A stretch of DNA of 21,663 bases from Deinococcus malanensis (GCF_014647655.1 NZ_BMPP01000022.1:24153-45815); one strand, 5' to 3'. Positions 6,986 to 18,307 are shown, counted from the stretch's first letter. The notes: generated by a model not told the origin, from the sequence alone. Made by a program: numbers and translations.

Positions 6986-8068
6986 ATGAAAGCGAACGTC
7001 ACCAAAAAAACCCTCAGTGAAGGTCTTGGTCTCCTCGAACGCGTGATTCCAGGACGCAGCAGCAATCCTCTTTTGACGGCACTGAAGGTGGAAACCTCTG
7101 AGAGCGGCCTGACCCTGAGCGGCACAAATCTGGAAATTGACCTCTCGTGCTTCGTGCCTGCCGAAGTGCAGCAGCCCCAGAACTTCGTGGTGCCTGCCCA
7201 CCTGTTTGCCCAGATCGTGCGCAACCTGGGCGGCGAACTGGTGGAACTGGAAATCACCGGCAACGAGCTCTCGGTGCGGTCCGGCGGCTCGGATTTCAAG
7301 CTGCAGACCGGTGACATCGAGGCCTATCCTCCGCTTACCTTTCCCGAGCACGCTGACGTGAGCCTGAACGCTGAAGAACTGGCGCGGGCCTTTTCCAGCG
7401 TGCGGTACGCGGCAAGCAACGAGGCCTTCCAGGCTGTGTTCCGCGGCATCAAGCTGGAGCACCGACCGGAATCGGCGCGCGTGGTGGCGTCCGACGGCTA
7501 CCGCGTCGCCATACGTGACTTTCCAGCCAGCGGCGACGGCCGCAACCTGATCGTTCCAGCCCGCAGTGCCGACGAGCTAATCCGGGTCCTCAAGGACGGC
7601 GAGGCCCGCTTCACCTACGGTGAGGGCCTGCTCAGCGTTACGACCGACCGGGTCCGCATGAACCTCAAACTGCTTGACGGTGACTTTCCGGATTATGAAC
7701 GTGTGATTCCCAGGGACATCAAGCTGCAGGTGACGCTCCCGGCCACCGCCCTGAAAGAGGCAGTCAACCGCGTGGCGGTCCTGGCCGACAAGAACGCCAA
7801 CAACCGGGTGGAGTTCCTGGTGTCTGAAGGCAAGCTGCGACTGGCCGCCGAAGGCGATTACGGCCGCGCCCAGGACACCCTGGATGTAGTGCAGGGCGGC
7901 AGCGAGCCGGCCATGAGCTTGGCCTTCAACGCCCGCCACGTCCTTGACGCCCTGGGACCTATAGACGGAGATGCAGAGTTGCTGTTCAGCGGCTCTACGA
8001 GCCCCGCTATCTTCCGTGCAGCCGGGGGGGGCGGGTACATGGCCGTCATGGTGACGCTGAGGGTCTGA
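6986..8068 (+). CDS. dnaN: DNA polymerase III beta sliding clamp
   Basis: DnaN forms the dimeric ring that tethers DNA polymerase to the template. The 360-residue length is typical, and the protein shows the three repeated clamp domains, with the motif [14 protein letters not shown] and the conserved C-terminal end [10 protein letters not shown] near the protein-binding pocket. ATG 6986 is the first start in frame after the origin, and only a weak purine stretch (AAAGG) lies upstream, 13 nt away. It probably has its own promoter in or near the AT-rich origin segment, but I cannot assign one. The gene reads in the same direction as dnaA, eno and pyk. Confidence 0.97.
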   Translation: MKANVTKKTLSEGLGLLERVIPGRSSNPLLTALKVETSESGLTLSGTNLEIDLSCFVPAEVQQPQNFVVPAHLFAQIVRNLGGELVELEITGNELSVRSGGSDFKLQTGDIEAYPPLTFPEHADVSLNAEELARAFSSVRYAASNEAFQAVFRGIKLEHRPESARVVASDGYRVAIRDFPASGDGRNLIVPARSADELIRVLKDGEARFTYGEGLLSVTTDRVRMNLKLLDGDFPDYERVIPRDIKLQVTLPATALKEAVNRVAVLADKNANNRVEFLVSEGKLRLAAEGDYGRAQDTLDVVQGGSEPAMSLAFNARHVLDALGPIDGDAELLFSGSTSPAIFRAAGGGGYMAVMVTLRV

Positions 8069-8097
8069 GGGCCCTTCTGGAAGCCGGCGAGGGCCCT
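8068..8097 (+). terminator. Possible dnaN terminator hairpin
   Basis: AGGGCCC (8068-8074, starting on the last base of the stop codon) pairs perfectly with GGGCCCT (8091-8097) around a 16-nt loop. The following ATTCC is a poor T-tract, so this may be an inefficient terminator or simply a 3'-end stabiliser. Confidence 0.4.
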
Positions 8098-8181
8098 ATT
8101 CCATCCACACACGATCCCTAACTGGGTCTCCGGGCTAGTCACGTGCCTGGACTGGGTCCACTTCCCGAAAGATACGGCGCT

Positions 8182-8187
8182 TATAGT
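8182..8187 (+). promoter_or_regulatory. Candidate -10 box of eno
   Basis: TATAGT lies about 90 nt upstream of eno and is the best -10 match in the 8098-8275 gap. No matching -35 is visible, and no RDRM-type operator is present here. Confidence 0.4.
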
Positions 8188-8245
8188 GTCTGAGGTACAC
8201 CTTGCGCTGACCGGCGGGTCCGGGGCGGAGGTCTGGCGGTTTTGA

Positions 8246-9544
<1,299 letters not shown>

Positions 9545-9554
9545 GCCCCTTCAG

Positions 9555-9588
9555 GCGGCGGGAGGACCACTCTCCTTCGGCCGCTTTT
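9555..9588 (+). terminator. Hairpin terminator after eno
   Basis: A 12-bp stem (9555-9566 with 9573-9584, one mismatch and one G-T pair) with a CCACTC loop is followed by TTTT. It would end or attenuate transcription between eno and pyk. Confidence 0.65.
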
Positions 9589-9607
9589 CCTTCCATCTCC
9601 TGGAAGG
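9589..9607 (+). other. Second perfect hairpin before pyk
   Basis: CCTTCCA (9589-9595) and TGGAAGG (9601-9607) form a perfect 7-bp stem with a 5-nt loop, immediately after the T-tract of the preceding terminator. It ends about 18 nt before the pyk ribosome site. It could protect a processed pyk 5' end, but no T-run follows it. Confidence 0.4.
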
Positions 9608-9634
9608 GATTCCAAGAAAGTCAACAGGTGACTC

Positions 9635-11065
9635 ATGAAACACTCTGACCGATCCACCAAGATCGTTGCCACCATCGGTCCGGCAAGCCGCGACCCCGAA
9701 GTTCTCAGCCGTATGATTGACGCCGGGCTCAATGTGGTCCGCATGAACTTCAGCCATGGTGACCACGAGGACCACCGCCAGACCGTCCAGATGGTCCGGC
9801 AGCTCGCCGCCCGCAAGGGTGTGACCATCGGCATCCTGCAGGACCTGCAGGGACCCAAGATCCGTGTGGGCCGCTTTGCTCAGGGCGCGGTGACGCTGAG
9901 TGCCGGAGACAAGTTCGTAATTACCATGGACGATGTCGACGGCGACGAGACGCGTGTCAGCAGCACCTACAAGGGCCTGGCTGAAGATGTCCAGCCCGGA
10001 ATGGCCCTGCTGCTCGACGACGGTAACATGGCGTTGCAAGTCGATCACGTGCGCGGACCGGACATTCATACCACCGTCGTGATTGGTGGGGTCCTGAAGA
10101 ACAACAAGGGTATCAACGTGCCGGACGCTGACCTGAGCGTGCCGGCCATGTCGGAAAAGGATGTGTCGGACATGGAGTTCGGCGCACAGATCGGCGTGGA
10201 CTGGGTGGCGCTGAGCTTCGTGCGCTCACGCGATGATCTGCTGCTGGCGCGGCATTACCTCTCCCGTTACGGCAGCCGTGCCAAGCTGATGGCCAAGATC
10301 GAAAAACCACAGGCCGTCGAGCGCTTTGCCGACATCCTCAAGGAGGTCGATGGCGTCATGGTGGCGCGTGGCGACCTGGGTGTCGAGATGCGCCCCGAGC
10401 AGGTGCCAACCATCCAGAAACACATCATCCGGATGTGCCGTGAGGCCGGCAAGCCGGTGATTACGGCAACCCAGATGCTCGAAAGCATGATCAGCCTGCC
10501 CCGTCCCACCCGCGCCGAGGCTTCAGACGTGGCCAACGCGATCTACGACGGCACCGACGCAGTGATGCTCTCGGCTGAAAGTGCTGCCGGTCAGTACCCG
10601 GTCGAGGCCGTGGCCATGATGGACCGGATTGCCCGCGAGGCCGAGTCCAGCGAGCATTACCTGCTGCTGCAGCGTCACCTCATGGTGGACACCGAACTGG
10701 CGCAGGACGCGATTGCCCACTCCGCTTGCAACATCGGTGAAAACCTGGAGGCCTCCGTTATCGTGACGTTCACCAGCACGGGCGGCGCTGCGGCGCGGGT
10801 GGCCAAGAACCGCCCGCCACTGGCGATCCTGGCCCTGACGCCCAACGAGCAGACCCGCAACCAGCTGGCCCTGTCATGGGGCGTGGTGCCGGTCCTTAGT
10901 GAAGATCCCCGCGACACGGATGACATGGTCCGCATCGCCAACGACGAGCTGCGCAAGAGTGGACTGGCAGATCTCGGAGACCGCTATGTGATTACGGCGG
11001 GCGTGCCTTTCGGGGTGAGGGGCACCACCAATATGCTGCGTGTGGAACGCCTGCGCCAGGGCTGA
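9635..11065 (+). CDS. pyk: Pyruvate kinase
   Basis: Pyruvate kinase transfers phosphate from phosphoenolpyruvate to ADP, the last step of glycolysis. The 476 residues match the usual length. The N-terminal TKIVATIGPAS, the NFSHGDHEDH region, LQDLQGPKIRVG, the active-site segment AKIEKPQAV...GVMVARGDLGVEM and the ATQMLESMI...PTRAEASDVANAIYDGTDAVMLSAE block are all present. A C-terminal allosteric domain follows from about residue 340. AGGTGA at 9626-9631 precedes ATG 9635. I see no clear promoter of its own in the short gap from eno, so some read-through past the eno hairpin is likely. Confidence 0.98.
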   Translation: MKHSDRSTKIVATIGPASRDPEVLSRMIDAGLNVVRMNFSHGDHEDHRQTVQMVRQLAARKGVTIGILQDLQGPKIRVGRFAQGAVTLSAGDKFVITMDDVDGDETRVSSTYKGLAEDVQPGMALLLDDGNMALQVDHVRGPDIHTTVVIGGVLKNNKGINVPDADLSVPAMSEKDVSDMEFGAQIGVDWVALSFVRSRDDLLLARHYLSRYGSRAKLMAKIEKPQAVERFADILKEVDGVMVARGDLGVEMRPEQVPTIQKHIIRMCREAGKPVITATQMLESMISLPRPTRAEASDVANAIYDGTDAVMLSAESAAGQYPVEAVAMMDRIAREAESSEHYLLLQRHLMVDTELAQDAIAHSACNIGENLEASVIVTFTSTGGAAARVAKNRPPLAILALTPNEQTRNQLALSWGVVPVLSEDPRDTDDMVRIANDELRKSGLADLGDRYVITAGVPFGVRGTTNMLRVERLRQG

Positions 11066-11104
11066 TCCAGTCCCGAAGCTGGTTTTCTCATGTGAATAGG
11101 GTGA

Positions 11105-11146
11105 GACATGTCCATCACGAATTCGTGATGGACATGTCAGATTTTT
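11105..11146 (+). terminator. Terminator built on a 34-bp perfect palindrome
   Basis: Bases 11105-11138 are a perfect uninterrupted palindrome (17-bp arms centred on GAATTC), followed after three bases by TTTTT (11142-11146). In RNA this folds into a long hairpin with a U-tail, a strong terminator for pyk. The lack of any spacer loop and the perfect symmetry are unusual. Confidence 0.8.
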
Positions 11147-11270
11147 ATCCACAGCAACGCTGTTTTTCCACAGCCTGCCTGTGGATAACCTTGTAGACGC
11201 ATCCGCGGTTTTCCTGCGCTAGGAAGCTGTCCACAGGCTTTGAGGTTGTTCACAGCGTCCCTGTGGACAA
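11145..11270. repeat. Second DnaA-box cluster, pyk-tyrS gap
   Basis: Two perfect boxes (TTATCCACA at 11145-11153, TGTGGATAA at 11180-11188) lie with near-boxes TTTTCCACA (11164-11172), TTGTTCACA (11246-11254) and TGTGGACAA (11262-11270, minus orientation), plus a weaker CTGTCCACA (11227-11235). The cluster is about 4.3 kb from oriC and lacks an AT-rich melting region. It may bind DnaA for titration or regulation. Confidence 0.6.
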
Positions 11271-11340
11271 CTTTGTTGTCTGAGACGCCGGTATGGGCCG
11301 CACAGGAGCCTCGTGAAGGCCTTATGAAGATTGCTCGAGA

Positions 11341-12657
<1,317 letters not shown>

Positions 12658-12699
12658 TCAGCGGCGGGGCGTATACGCACGTCGGGTCAGACGCCTCAT
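12658..12699 (-). CDS. Putative 13-codon leaderless leader peptide of tyrS
   Basis: ATG at 12699 lies 7 nt after the TACACT -10 box on this strand and opens MRRLTRRAYTPRR followed by TGA. Codon 9 is the Tyr codon TAT (12673-12675). The last two codons form most of the strand that can pair with, and disrupt, the downstream terminator. This is consistent with a leader peptide that controls tyrS. However, a ribosome stalled at TAT would cover that strand and favour termination, the reverse of normal amino-acid attenuation. Whether it is translated is inference. Confidence 0.45.
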   Translation of the reverse strand: MRRLTRRAYTPRR

Positions 12700-12706
12700 G
12701 TCCCGC

Positions 12707-12734
12707 AGTGTAGCGCGTAGCATGCCCATGTGAA
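12707..12734 (-). promoter_or_regulatory. tyrS promoter
   Basis: On the minus strand TTCACA (12729-12734) and TACACT (12707-12712) are 16 nt apart, a good sigma-A-type promoter. The -35 overlaps the start codon of the divergent MOSC gene. Confidence 0.65.
12718..12723 (+). promoter_or_regulatory. -10 box for the leaderless MOSC gene
   Basis: TAGCAT ends 6 nt before GTG 12730, consistent with a leaderless transcript. It lies inside the tyrS promoter spacer, so the two divergent promoters cannot be occupied at once. Confidence 0.45.
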
Positions 12735-13284
12735 GTCCATCCACGACCTTCGGAGCACCTTTCCCCGTCCAGGGCAGCTGGAGTGGATTGGATTGCGCCC
12801 TGCCCGCCGCGCCCCGGTACTCAGCGTGCCGGAGGCCGAGGTCCACCCGCTGGTCGGCCTGATCGGTGACCACGGCAAAGTCGCCCCGGGCCGTCTGAAA
12901 GCTTTGACCGGGGAAGCTGGAGAGGCCGTGACGCCAGCGTCACAGCCAGCTATACCGGGCGGCCCGGGGCGGCGGCAGGTCACATTAATTCAGGCCGAGC
13001 ATCTGCCCGTCATCGCAGCACTGGCAGGACTGAACGAGGCTGCCCCCGAGCTGCTCCGGCGAAATCTCGTGGTCAGCGGCCTGAGCCTGCTGGCACTCAA
13101 GGACGCCCGTTTCCAGATTGGCGAGGTCATTCTGGAAGGCACCGGCGAATGTCATCCCTGCTCACGCATGGAAGAAACCCTGGGTGAGGGCGGGTACAAC
13201 GCGGTCCGTGGGCACGGGGGCCTCACGGCACGCGTGATCCAGGGCGGCGTGATCCGTGTCGGGGACGAGGTGCGCCCGCTGTGA
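12730..13284 (+). CDS. MOSC-domain protein
   Basis: This 184-residue protein has a beta-strand-rich MOSC (molybdenum cofactor sulfurase C-terminal) fold. The family hallmark is the cysteine region GECHPCSRMEETLG with C141 and C144, followed by GHGGLTARVIQGGVIRVGDEV. MOSC proteins handle activated sulfur or bind molybdenum cofactor, often in detoxification, and this member's substrate is unknown. GTG 12730 has no ribosome site but follows a TANNNT box by 6 nt. The upstream ATG at 12728 is out of frame and hits a stop at once. The gene ends in a GTGA overlap with trmK, implying translational coupling. Confidence 0.85.
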   Translation: MKSIHDLRSTFPRPGQLEWIGLRPARRAPVLSVPEAEVHPLVGLIGDHGKVAPGRLKALTGEAGEAVTPASQPAIPGGPGRRQVTLIQAEHLPVIAALAGLNEAAPELLRRNLVVSGLSLLALKDARFQIGEVILEGTGECHPCSRMEETLGEGGYNAVRGHGGLTARVIQGGVIRVGDEVRPL

Positions 13285-13976
13285 ATCCGGTGCTCGACGC
13301 CCGTCTGGAGGCGGTTCTGGAACTGGTTCAGGCACAGGTTCATGCGGACATTGGCTCCGACCATGCCCACCTGCCGATCCGGATCCTGCGCGCCGGACGG
13401 GCCAGCCGCTGTATCGCGGTAGAACTCAATCCTGGTCCTCTGGCCCATTCGCGGCGAAGCGCGGTCCGGTCCGGACTTGGGGAACGTCTGGAAGTCCGTG
13501 AGGGCAACGGCTTCGATCCGCTGCATGCTGGCGAAGTGGACAGTGCCAGCATGACCGGCATGGGTACCGGGACCATCGTGGGCGTCTTGCAGCGTGCAGG
13601 CGACAAGCTTCCAGCGGCCCTGGTGCTGCAGCCCAACGATTCGCCGCGCAGTATCCGGCAGTGGGCTTGCGCCAGCGGCTATCACCTCATGGCGGAGCGC
13701 CTGATGCCCGGCTACTGGGCTTACCCGGTGCTGCGGCTGGAGCGGGCCCTGGGCAATGATCCAGCCTATGTCGGCGTGCCGCTCAGGGCGGCCCTGCGCT
13801 ATGGTCCCCACCTGTTGCGCGAACAGAGTCCGCTGCTGCGGCAACATATCCAGGAGGACCTTCTGAGGCTCACGCCGCTCGCCGCGCCAGGGCGCAACGC
13901 TTATGGTGAACTGGCGACCGCCCAGGAAGCGCTGGCCTGGCTGGATGACAGGCGCGCCGAGCAGAACAGGCAATAA
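13281..13976 (+). CDS. trmK: tRNA (adenine22-N1)-methyltransferase TrmK-like
   Basis: TrmK methylates A22 in certain tRNAs using S-adenosylmethionine. The 231-residue protein has the class I methyltransferase motif VHADIGSDHAHLPI, a second motif RCIAVELNPGPL, the region MTGMGTGTIV matching the GMGG loop of Bacillus TrmK except that the last glycine is Thr, and LVLQPNDSPRSIRQW, a characteristic family segment. The GTG start overlaps the MOSC stop (GTGA), so it is translated from the same mRNA. The change in the GMG loop is worth noting but probably tolerated. Gene identity rests on motif order and length. Confidence 0.85.
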   Translation: MNPVLDARLEAVLELVQAQVHADIGSDHAHLPIRILRAGRASRCIAVELNPGPLAHSRRSAVRSGLGERLEVREGNGFDPLHAGEVDSASMTGMGTGTIVGVLQRAGDKLPAALVLQPNDSPRSIRQWACASGYHLMAERLMPGYWAYPVLRLERALGNDPAYVGVPLRAALRYGPHLLREQSPLLRQHIQEDLLRLTPLAAPGRNAYGELATAQEALAWLDDRRAEQNRQ

Positions 13977-13998
13977 AAAAGCCGCCTTCTTCGGCGGT
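13975..13998 (-). terminator. Minus-strand terminator, probably for rny
   Basis: CCGCC/GGCGG (13982-13986 with 13993-13997) is flanked by AAAAAA at 13975-13980, which reads as a hairpin plus T6 on the minus strand. It overlaps the trmK stop codon. On the plus strand no T-tract follows, so it serves minus-strand transcripts, most likely rny. Confidence 0.65.
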
Positions 13999-14207
13999 GA
14001 TAGGAAAAAGATAGCGTCATATGCACGCCACGTCAAGACCTCGCGCCCGGACAAGAAAACACTGTCTGAAACGCTGATTTTTGAAAGACCTTAAGAGGGC
14101 GGAATGCATAAGTCTCTCTGGCCGGGCCCTGATTACCAGGGTTCAGACAACACAGAGGCGGGTTCACACATGGCGTCCCGCCTCCAGTGGGTTATGGACG
14201 ATGGATG
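13999..14207. other. Intergenic 3' region between trmK and rny
   Basis: No convincing gene lies here. A perfect 8-bp inverted repeat GAGGCGGG/CCCGCCTC (14155-14162 with 14177-14184, 14-nt loop) and a small CCCTG/CAGGG hairpin (near 14127-14141) lie just past the rny stop. They may stabilise the rny 3' end. Neither is followed by a T-run. Confidence 0.4.
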
Positions 14208-15905
14208 TTACCGGGCGACTTCCACCGCGCGGCTCTCGCGCACCACCGTGACCTGCACCTGTCCGGGGTATTCCATATCCTGCTCGACCCGGCCGGCGAT
14301 CTCGCGGGCCAGCAGGGTCGCCTGGGCGTCGGTGACTTTCTCGGGCTGTACGATGACGCGCACCTCACGGCCGGCCTGGATGGCGTAGGCCTGCTGTACT
14401 CCGGGAAACGAAACTGCGATCTGCTCAAGTTGCTCGAGGCGCCGCACATAGGATTCCAGCTCCTCGCGCCGGGCACCGGGGCGGGCGGCGCTGATGGCGT
14501 CAGCCGCCGCGACCAGCACGCTGTACAGCGTCTCACCGTTCTCCGGATCATGGTGATGGGCAATCGCGTCGGTCACTTCGGCCGGCTCACCAAAGCGCCG
14601 GGCCAGGTTGATGCCGATCTCCACGTGGGTGCCGTCGATCTCGCGGTCGATGCTCTTGCCCACGTCGTGCATCAGGCCGGCGCGGCGGGCCATGGCCGCG
14701 TCCAGGCCCAGTTCGTCGGCCATGATGCCGGTCAGGTGGGCCACCTGAATGCTGTGCTTCAGGACGTTCTGCCCGTAGCTGGTGCGGAAGTACATGCGCC
14801 CGAGGAGCTGCACGAGTCCCGGCTTGAGGCCCACCACTCCGGCCTCAATGGCAGCTTCCTCGCCCTGGGCATGAATGAAGGACTTCATATCGTCCTGGGC
14901 CTTGTGCACCATCTCCTCGATGCGGGTGGGGTGAATACGGCCGTCGGCCACCAGAGCGTCGAGCACATGCCGCGCGACCTCACGGCGCACCGGATTGAAG
15001 CTGCTCAGAATCACGGCTTCCGGCGTGTCGTCGATAATCAGGTCCACCCCGGTCAGTGCCTCGAAGGCGCGGATATTGCGGCCTTCACGGCCGATCAGGC
15101 GGCCCTTCATGGCATCGTTGGGAATCGGCACCACCGAGACGCTGAGCTGGGCGCTGGTCTCGGACGCGCTGCGCTGAATGGCCTGGGCCACGATATGCCG
15201 GGCACTCCGGCGGGCGTCCGCAGTAGCGCGCTCGTACATTGCCTTGACGCGGATCGCCTTCTCTTCTTCAAGCTCAGCGTCCAGCCGGCCTAGAATCTGC
15301 TCCCGGGCCACTTCCGGGGTTAGTTGCGCGACCTCGTACAGCTTCAGGTCTACCTGACGCTGACGTTCGGTAAGGTCGGCTTCCTGTGTCAGCAACTGCC
15401 GGTGACCTTCCTCCAGGCGTTCCTCCAGCAGGTCCAGCTTCTCCCCGCGGGCATCGAGCTGCTCGGCGCGGCGGTTGAGACGTTCGATTTCACGTTTGAG
15501 CTCATCCCGTTCCCGCCGCGTTTCCTGTCGGTCGGCGGCGAGGGCTTCACGCGCCTGGGCGGCGTCCTGCCTAGCCTGCTCACGTTCCATGTCGAGCTGC
15601 GCGCGCAGGCTGGCAATCTGATCACCCTGACTGCTCAGCTGGGCACTTTGAGCGGCCATCTGGGCCTCGCGCTCAGCGGCCTCCTGAATTCTTCTGCTGG
15701 ACTCCTGTCTGGCCTGGTCGGCCTGCTCCCGAACGTGCCGGGCTTCGGCTTCCGCCTGAACCCGGATGCGCTCCGCTTCCGCACGGGCTTCCTGCTGAAG
15801 GCGATTGTCCACCTCGGCCCGCTGACGCAAGCCGCGTGACTGCCCACTCAGGAATCCCCCGACCAACCCCGCCAGGAGCGCCAGAATCACGATCGTCCAC
15901 TCCAT
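14208..15905 (-). CDS. rny: Ribonuclease Y
   Basis: RNase Y is a membrane-anchored endoribonuclease that starts mRNA decay in many bacteria. The 565-residue protein shows the full layout: an N-terminal transmembrane helix (about 3-20), a long Ala/Glu/Arg/Gln-rich coiled coil (about 25-200), a KH RNA-binding domain with GREGRN (272-277), and an HD phosphohydrolase domain with MHDVGKS (H413/D414) followed by [12 protein letters not shown] 15905 is preceded on this strand by AAAGGAG with 8-nt spacing. The gene has its own 5' region, separated from rplI by that operon's terminator. Nothing is missing or unusual. Confidence 0.97.
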   Translation of the reverse strand: MEWTIVILALLAGLVGGFLSGQSRGLRQRAEVDNRLQQEARAEAERIRVQAEAEARHVREQADQARQESSRRIQEAAEREAQMAAQSAQLSSQGDQIASLRAQLDMEREQARQDAAQAREALAADRQETRRERDELKREIERLNRRAEQLDARGEKLDLLEERLEEGHRQLLTQEADLTERQRQVDLKLYEVAQLTPEVAREQILGRLDAELEEEKAIRVKAMYERATADARRSARHIVAQAIQRSASETSAQLSVSVVPIPNDAMKGRLIGREGRNIRAFEALTGVDLIIDDTPEAVILSSFNPVRREVARHVLDALVADGRIHPTRIEEMVHKAQDDMKSFIHAQGEEAAIEAGVVGLKPGLVQLLGRMYFRTSYGQNVLKHSIQVAHLTGIMADELGLDAAMARRAGLMHDVGKSIDREIDGTHVEIGINLARRFGEPAEVTDAIAHHHDPENGETLYSVLVAAADAISAARPGARREELESYVRRLEQLEQIAVSFPGVQQAYAIQAGREVRVIVQPEKVTDAQATLLAREIAGRVEQDMEYPGQVQVTVVRESRAVEVAR

Positions 15906-16109
15906 GATTTAGGCTCCTTTTGGTCTCATTCATGGCTGCTGCCCGCGGCGGGAAGGCCGGAGCTACAGCCCTAATCACACTGTTTGAATCGAACGCCATG
16001 CAGGATACTGCCGCCGTTCGTTCTGCAGTCTAGCTGTAAAGTCAACCCCCGCCGGATGGGCGTGTCCTCCGGGTGCTCAGGACTGGGCCCGGGCGGAACC
16101 TGGGAACAG

Positions 16110-16135
16110 AAAAACCCCGCCACCTGGGCGGGGTT
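16110..16135 (-). terminator. Terminator of the rpsF-ssb-rpsR-rplI operon
   Basis: CCCCGCC (16115-16121) pairs perfectly with GGCGGGG (16127-16133), with AA/TT extending the stem. On the minus strand the hairpin is followed by TTTTT (16114-16110). It lies about 19 nt past the rplI stop. Confidence 0.85.
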
Positions 16136-16153
16136 CTCACTGCGCTGACGCCT

Positions 16154-16594
16154 TTACTTTTCGGCGTGAACGACGAGCTTCATGGGGATGGTGACCTCAG
16201 GGTGCGCGCGGTACGAAATGTCATACTCGCCGATTTCCTTGACGGTCTTGGGCATTTCGATGCGGCGCTTGTCCACGTCGAAGCCCAGCTTGTCGAGGCT
16301 GTTCGCCACGTCCTGGTGGGTCACGGCCCCATAGATCTTGCCTTCGCCGGCGCGGACGCTGAGTTCCACGGCAACGCCGTTCAGGCGGCTGGCCAAGTCC
16401 TCGGCTGCGGCCTTCTCCTGCGCCTGAATCTTCTGGCGGGAGCGCACGCGGGCCTCAAGGCTCTTCATGTTGCTGTTGGTGGCCGGTGAGGCGATACCCT
16501 GGGGAATCAGCCAGTTGCGGGCGTAACCGTCTTTGACGTTTACGACGTCGCCGGTCTTGCCGAGCTTGCCGGGTTCAAGAAGAATAACCTGCAT
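16154..16594 (-). CDS. rplI: 50S ribosomal protein L9
   Basis: L9 binds 23S rRNA at the base of the L1 stalk. The 146-residue length and the N-terminal signature MQVILLEPGKLGKTGDVVNV...GYARNWLIPQG are diagnostic, followed by the long connecting helix (about 42-75) and the C-terminal domain with EGKIYGAVTHQDVA. Its ribosome site AAGGAG overlaps the rpsR stop codon, so translation is closely linked. It is the last gene of the operon, with a strong terminator just downstream. Confidence 0.99.
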   Translation of the reverse strand: MQVILLEPGKLGKTGDVVNVKDGYARNWLIPQGIASPATNSNMKSLEARVRSRQKIQAQEKAAAEDLASRLNGVAVELSVRAGEGKIYGAVTHQDVANSLDKLGFDVDKRRIEMPKTVKEIGEYDISYRAHPEVTIPMKLVVHAEK

Positions 16595-16605
16595 TGCAAT
16601 TCTCC

Positions 16606-16884
16606 TTATTTCCGGACGAGCTTCTCGGTGTAGGGCAACAGGGCAAGCTGACGCGCGACCTTGATGGTCTGCGCGATGCGGCGCTGATGCTTGGCCGAGA
16701 GGCCCGTGCGGCGGCGGGGAAGGATCTTGCCCGTGTCGCTGACGAAGCGGCGGAGCATTTTCACGTCTTTGTAATCGGTGATTTCCAGCTCTCCAATGGA
16801 GAACGGGTCAACCTTCGGCTTGCGGGGACGCTTGGGTCCCTTGCCGCGCGGCTTGCGGTCCGCGCTGTTGCTTTGCTGGGTCAT
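16606..16884 (-). CDS. rpsR: 30S ribosomal protein S18
   Basis: S18 pairs with S6 on the platform of the small subunit. The 92-residue basic protein has a lysine/arginine-rich N-terminus and the conserved core [49 protein letters not shown]. It follows ssb by 20 nt with an AGAGGAA ribosome site. In the ribosome and in feedback control it acts as an S6:S18 heterodimer, and both partners are in this operon. Confidence 0.99.
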   Translation of the reverse strand: MTQQSNSADRKPRGKGPKRPRKPKVDPFSIGELEITDYKDVKMLRRFVSDTGKILPRRRTGLSAKHQRRIAQTIKVARQLALLPYTEKLVRK

Positions 16885-16904
16885 TGGATTCCTCTGGGAC
16901 CTGC

Positions 16905-17798
<894 letters not shown>

Positions 17799-17893
17799 AC
17801 TGGGTTCTCCTTTGCTGCTGGCTGAGCCGGGCTACCGGACTCGTACTGGGGTTGGGTCTGTGGCTGGCGATGCGGCCTTTGCAGGTTGACCTT

Positions 17894-17922
17894 ACGGTAA
17901 CAAACCTGGGCGATTACGTCAA
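17894..17922 (-). promoter_or_regulatory. Internal ssb promoter
   Basis: On the minus strand TTGACG (17917-17922) and TACCGT (17894-17899) are exactly 17 nt apart, a strong sigma-A match. The -35 lies inside the RDRM-like palindrome, so a repressor bound there would block it. It would give a leader of about 90 nt and let ssb-rpsR-rplI be transcribed apart from rpsF. Confidence 0.75.
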
Positions 17923-17930
17923 TGCCGTAA
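17914..17930. promoter_or_regulatory. RDRM-like operator (DdrO site) for ssb
   Basis: TTACGTCAATGCCGTAA matches 13 of 17 positions of the radiation/desiccation response motif TTATGTCATTGACATAA and is palindromic apart from one pair and the centre. In Deinococcus this motif is bound by the repressor DdrO, which the protease IrrE cleaves after DNA damage, and ssb is a known member of that regulon. Its overlap with the -35 fits repression. Confidence 0.8.
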
Positions 17931-17935
17931 TACGC

Positions 17936-18244
17936 TCAGGCTTTCTTGGTCTTCCATTCCGGGCGGTCCTTGACCACCAGGACGCGGCGCACGTGGTCAC
18001 GCAGGCGCAGGCTGCTGGCGATGTCCTTTTCAGGGTTGCCACCGGCCTTGATGGTGTACATCAGGTAATAGCCTTCGCGGTCCTTGCCCACCTGGTAGGC
18101 CAGGCGGCGGTTGCCGAGATCGTCCAGGTTGCTGACTTCAGCGCCCACGTTCTTCAGGGCCGTTTCGATGTAGTCCTTCTCAATCTGCACCTGTTCGGCG
18201 CTGAGGTTGGGGTTCAGGATCAGGTTCAGGTCGTACTGGTTCAT
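17936..18244 (-). CDS. rpsF: 30S ribosomal protein S6
   Basis: S6 binds S18 and the central domain of 16S rRNA. The 102-residue protein starts MNQYDLNLILNPNLS and includes the family core NLDDLGNRRLAYQVGKDREGYYLMYTIKA and the C-terminal LRLRDHVRRVLVVKDRPEW. It has a near-perfect ribosome site, AGGAGGTG, close to ATG 18244, and leads the operon rpsF-ssb-rpsR-rplI, an order conserved in many bacteria. Its leader contains a hairpin resembling the S6:S18 feedback site. Confidence 0.99.
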   Translation of the reverse strand: MNQYDLNLILNPNLSAEQVQIEKDYIETALKNVGAEVSNLDDLGNRRLAYQVGKDREGYYLMYTIKAGGNPEKDIASSLRLRDHVRRVLVVKDRPEWKTKKA

Positions 18245-18260
18245 AGTTCACCTCCTTCAG

Positions 18261-18297
18261 GCTGCCGCACAAGCAAGGTCAGGCCTCGCCGGGCAGC
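18261..18297 (-). ncRNA. Candidate S6:S18-binding leader hairpin
   Basis: On the minus strand an outer stem GCTGCC/GGCAGC (18292-18297 with 18261-18266) encloses a second stem GCGAGG/CCTTGC with a CCTGA loop. The asymmetric internal loop exposes a CCG on the 5' side. Known rpsF leaders bind the S6:S18 complex through a CCG-containing hairpin just before the ribosome site, and the position here agrees. Assignment to that RNA family is by resemblance. Confidence 0.5.
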
Positions 18298-18307
18298 GCA
18301 ACTCACC

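Noticed and set aside
9616..9633. GTCA-N5-TGAC upstream of pyk as an RDRM
   Set aside because: The RDRM has a single base between GTCA and TGAC. This spacing and the flanks do not fit.
14104..14388. 94-codon plus-strand frame starting between trmK and rny
   Set aside because: It overlaps rny in antisense, and there is no promoter or family support.
14187..15293. 368-codon plus-strand frame opposite rny
   Set aside because: It is an antisense shadow, His/Gly/Ala-rich, with no ribosome site or motif, while rny on the other strand is unmistakable.
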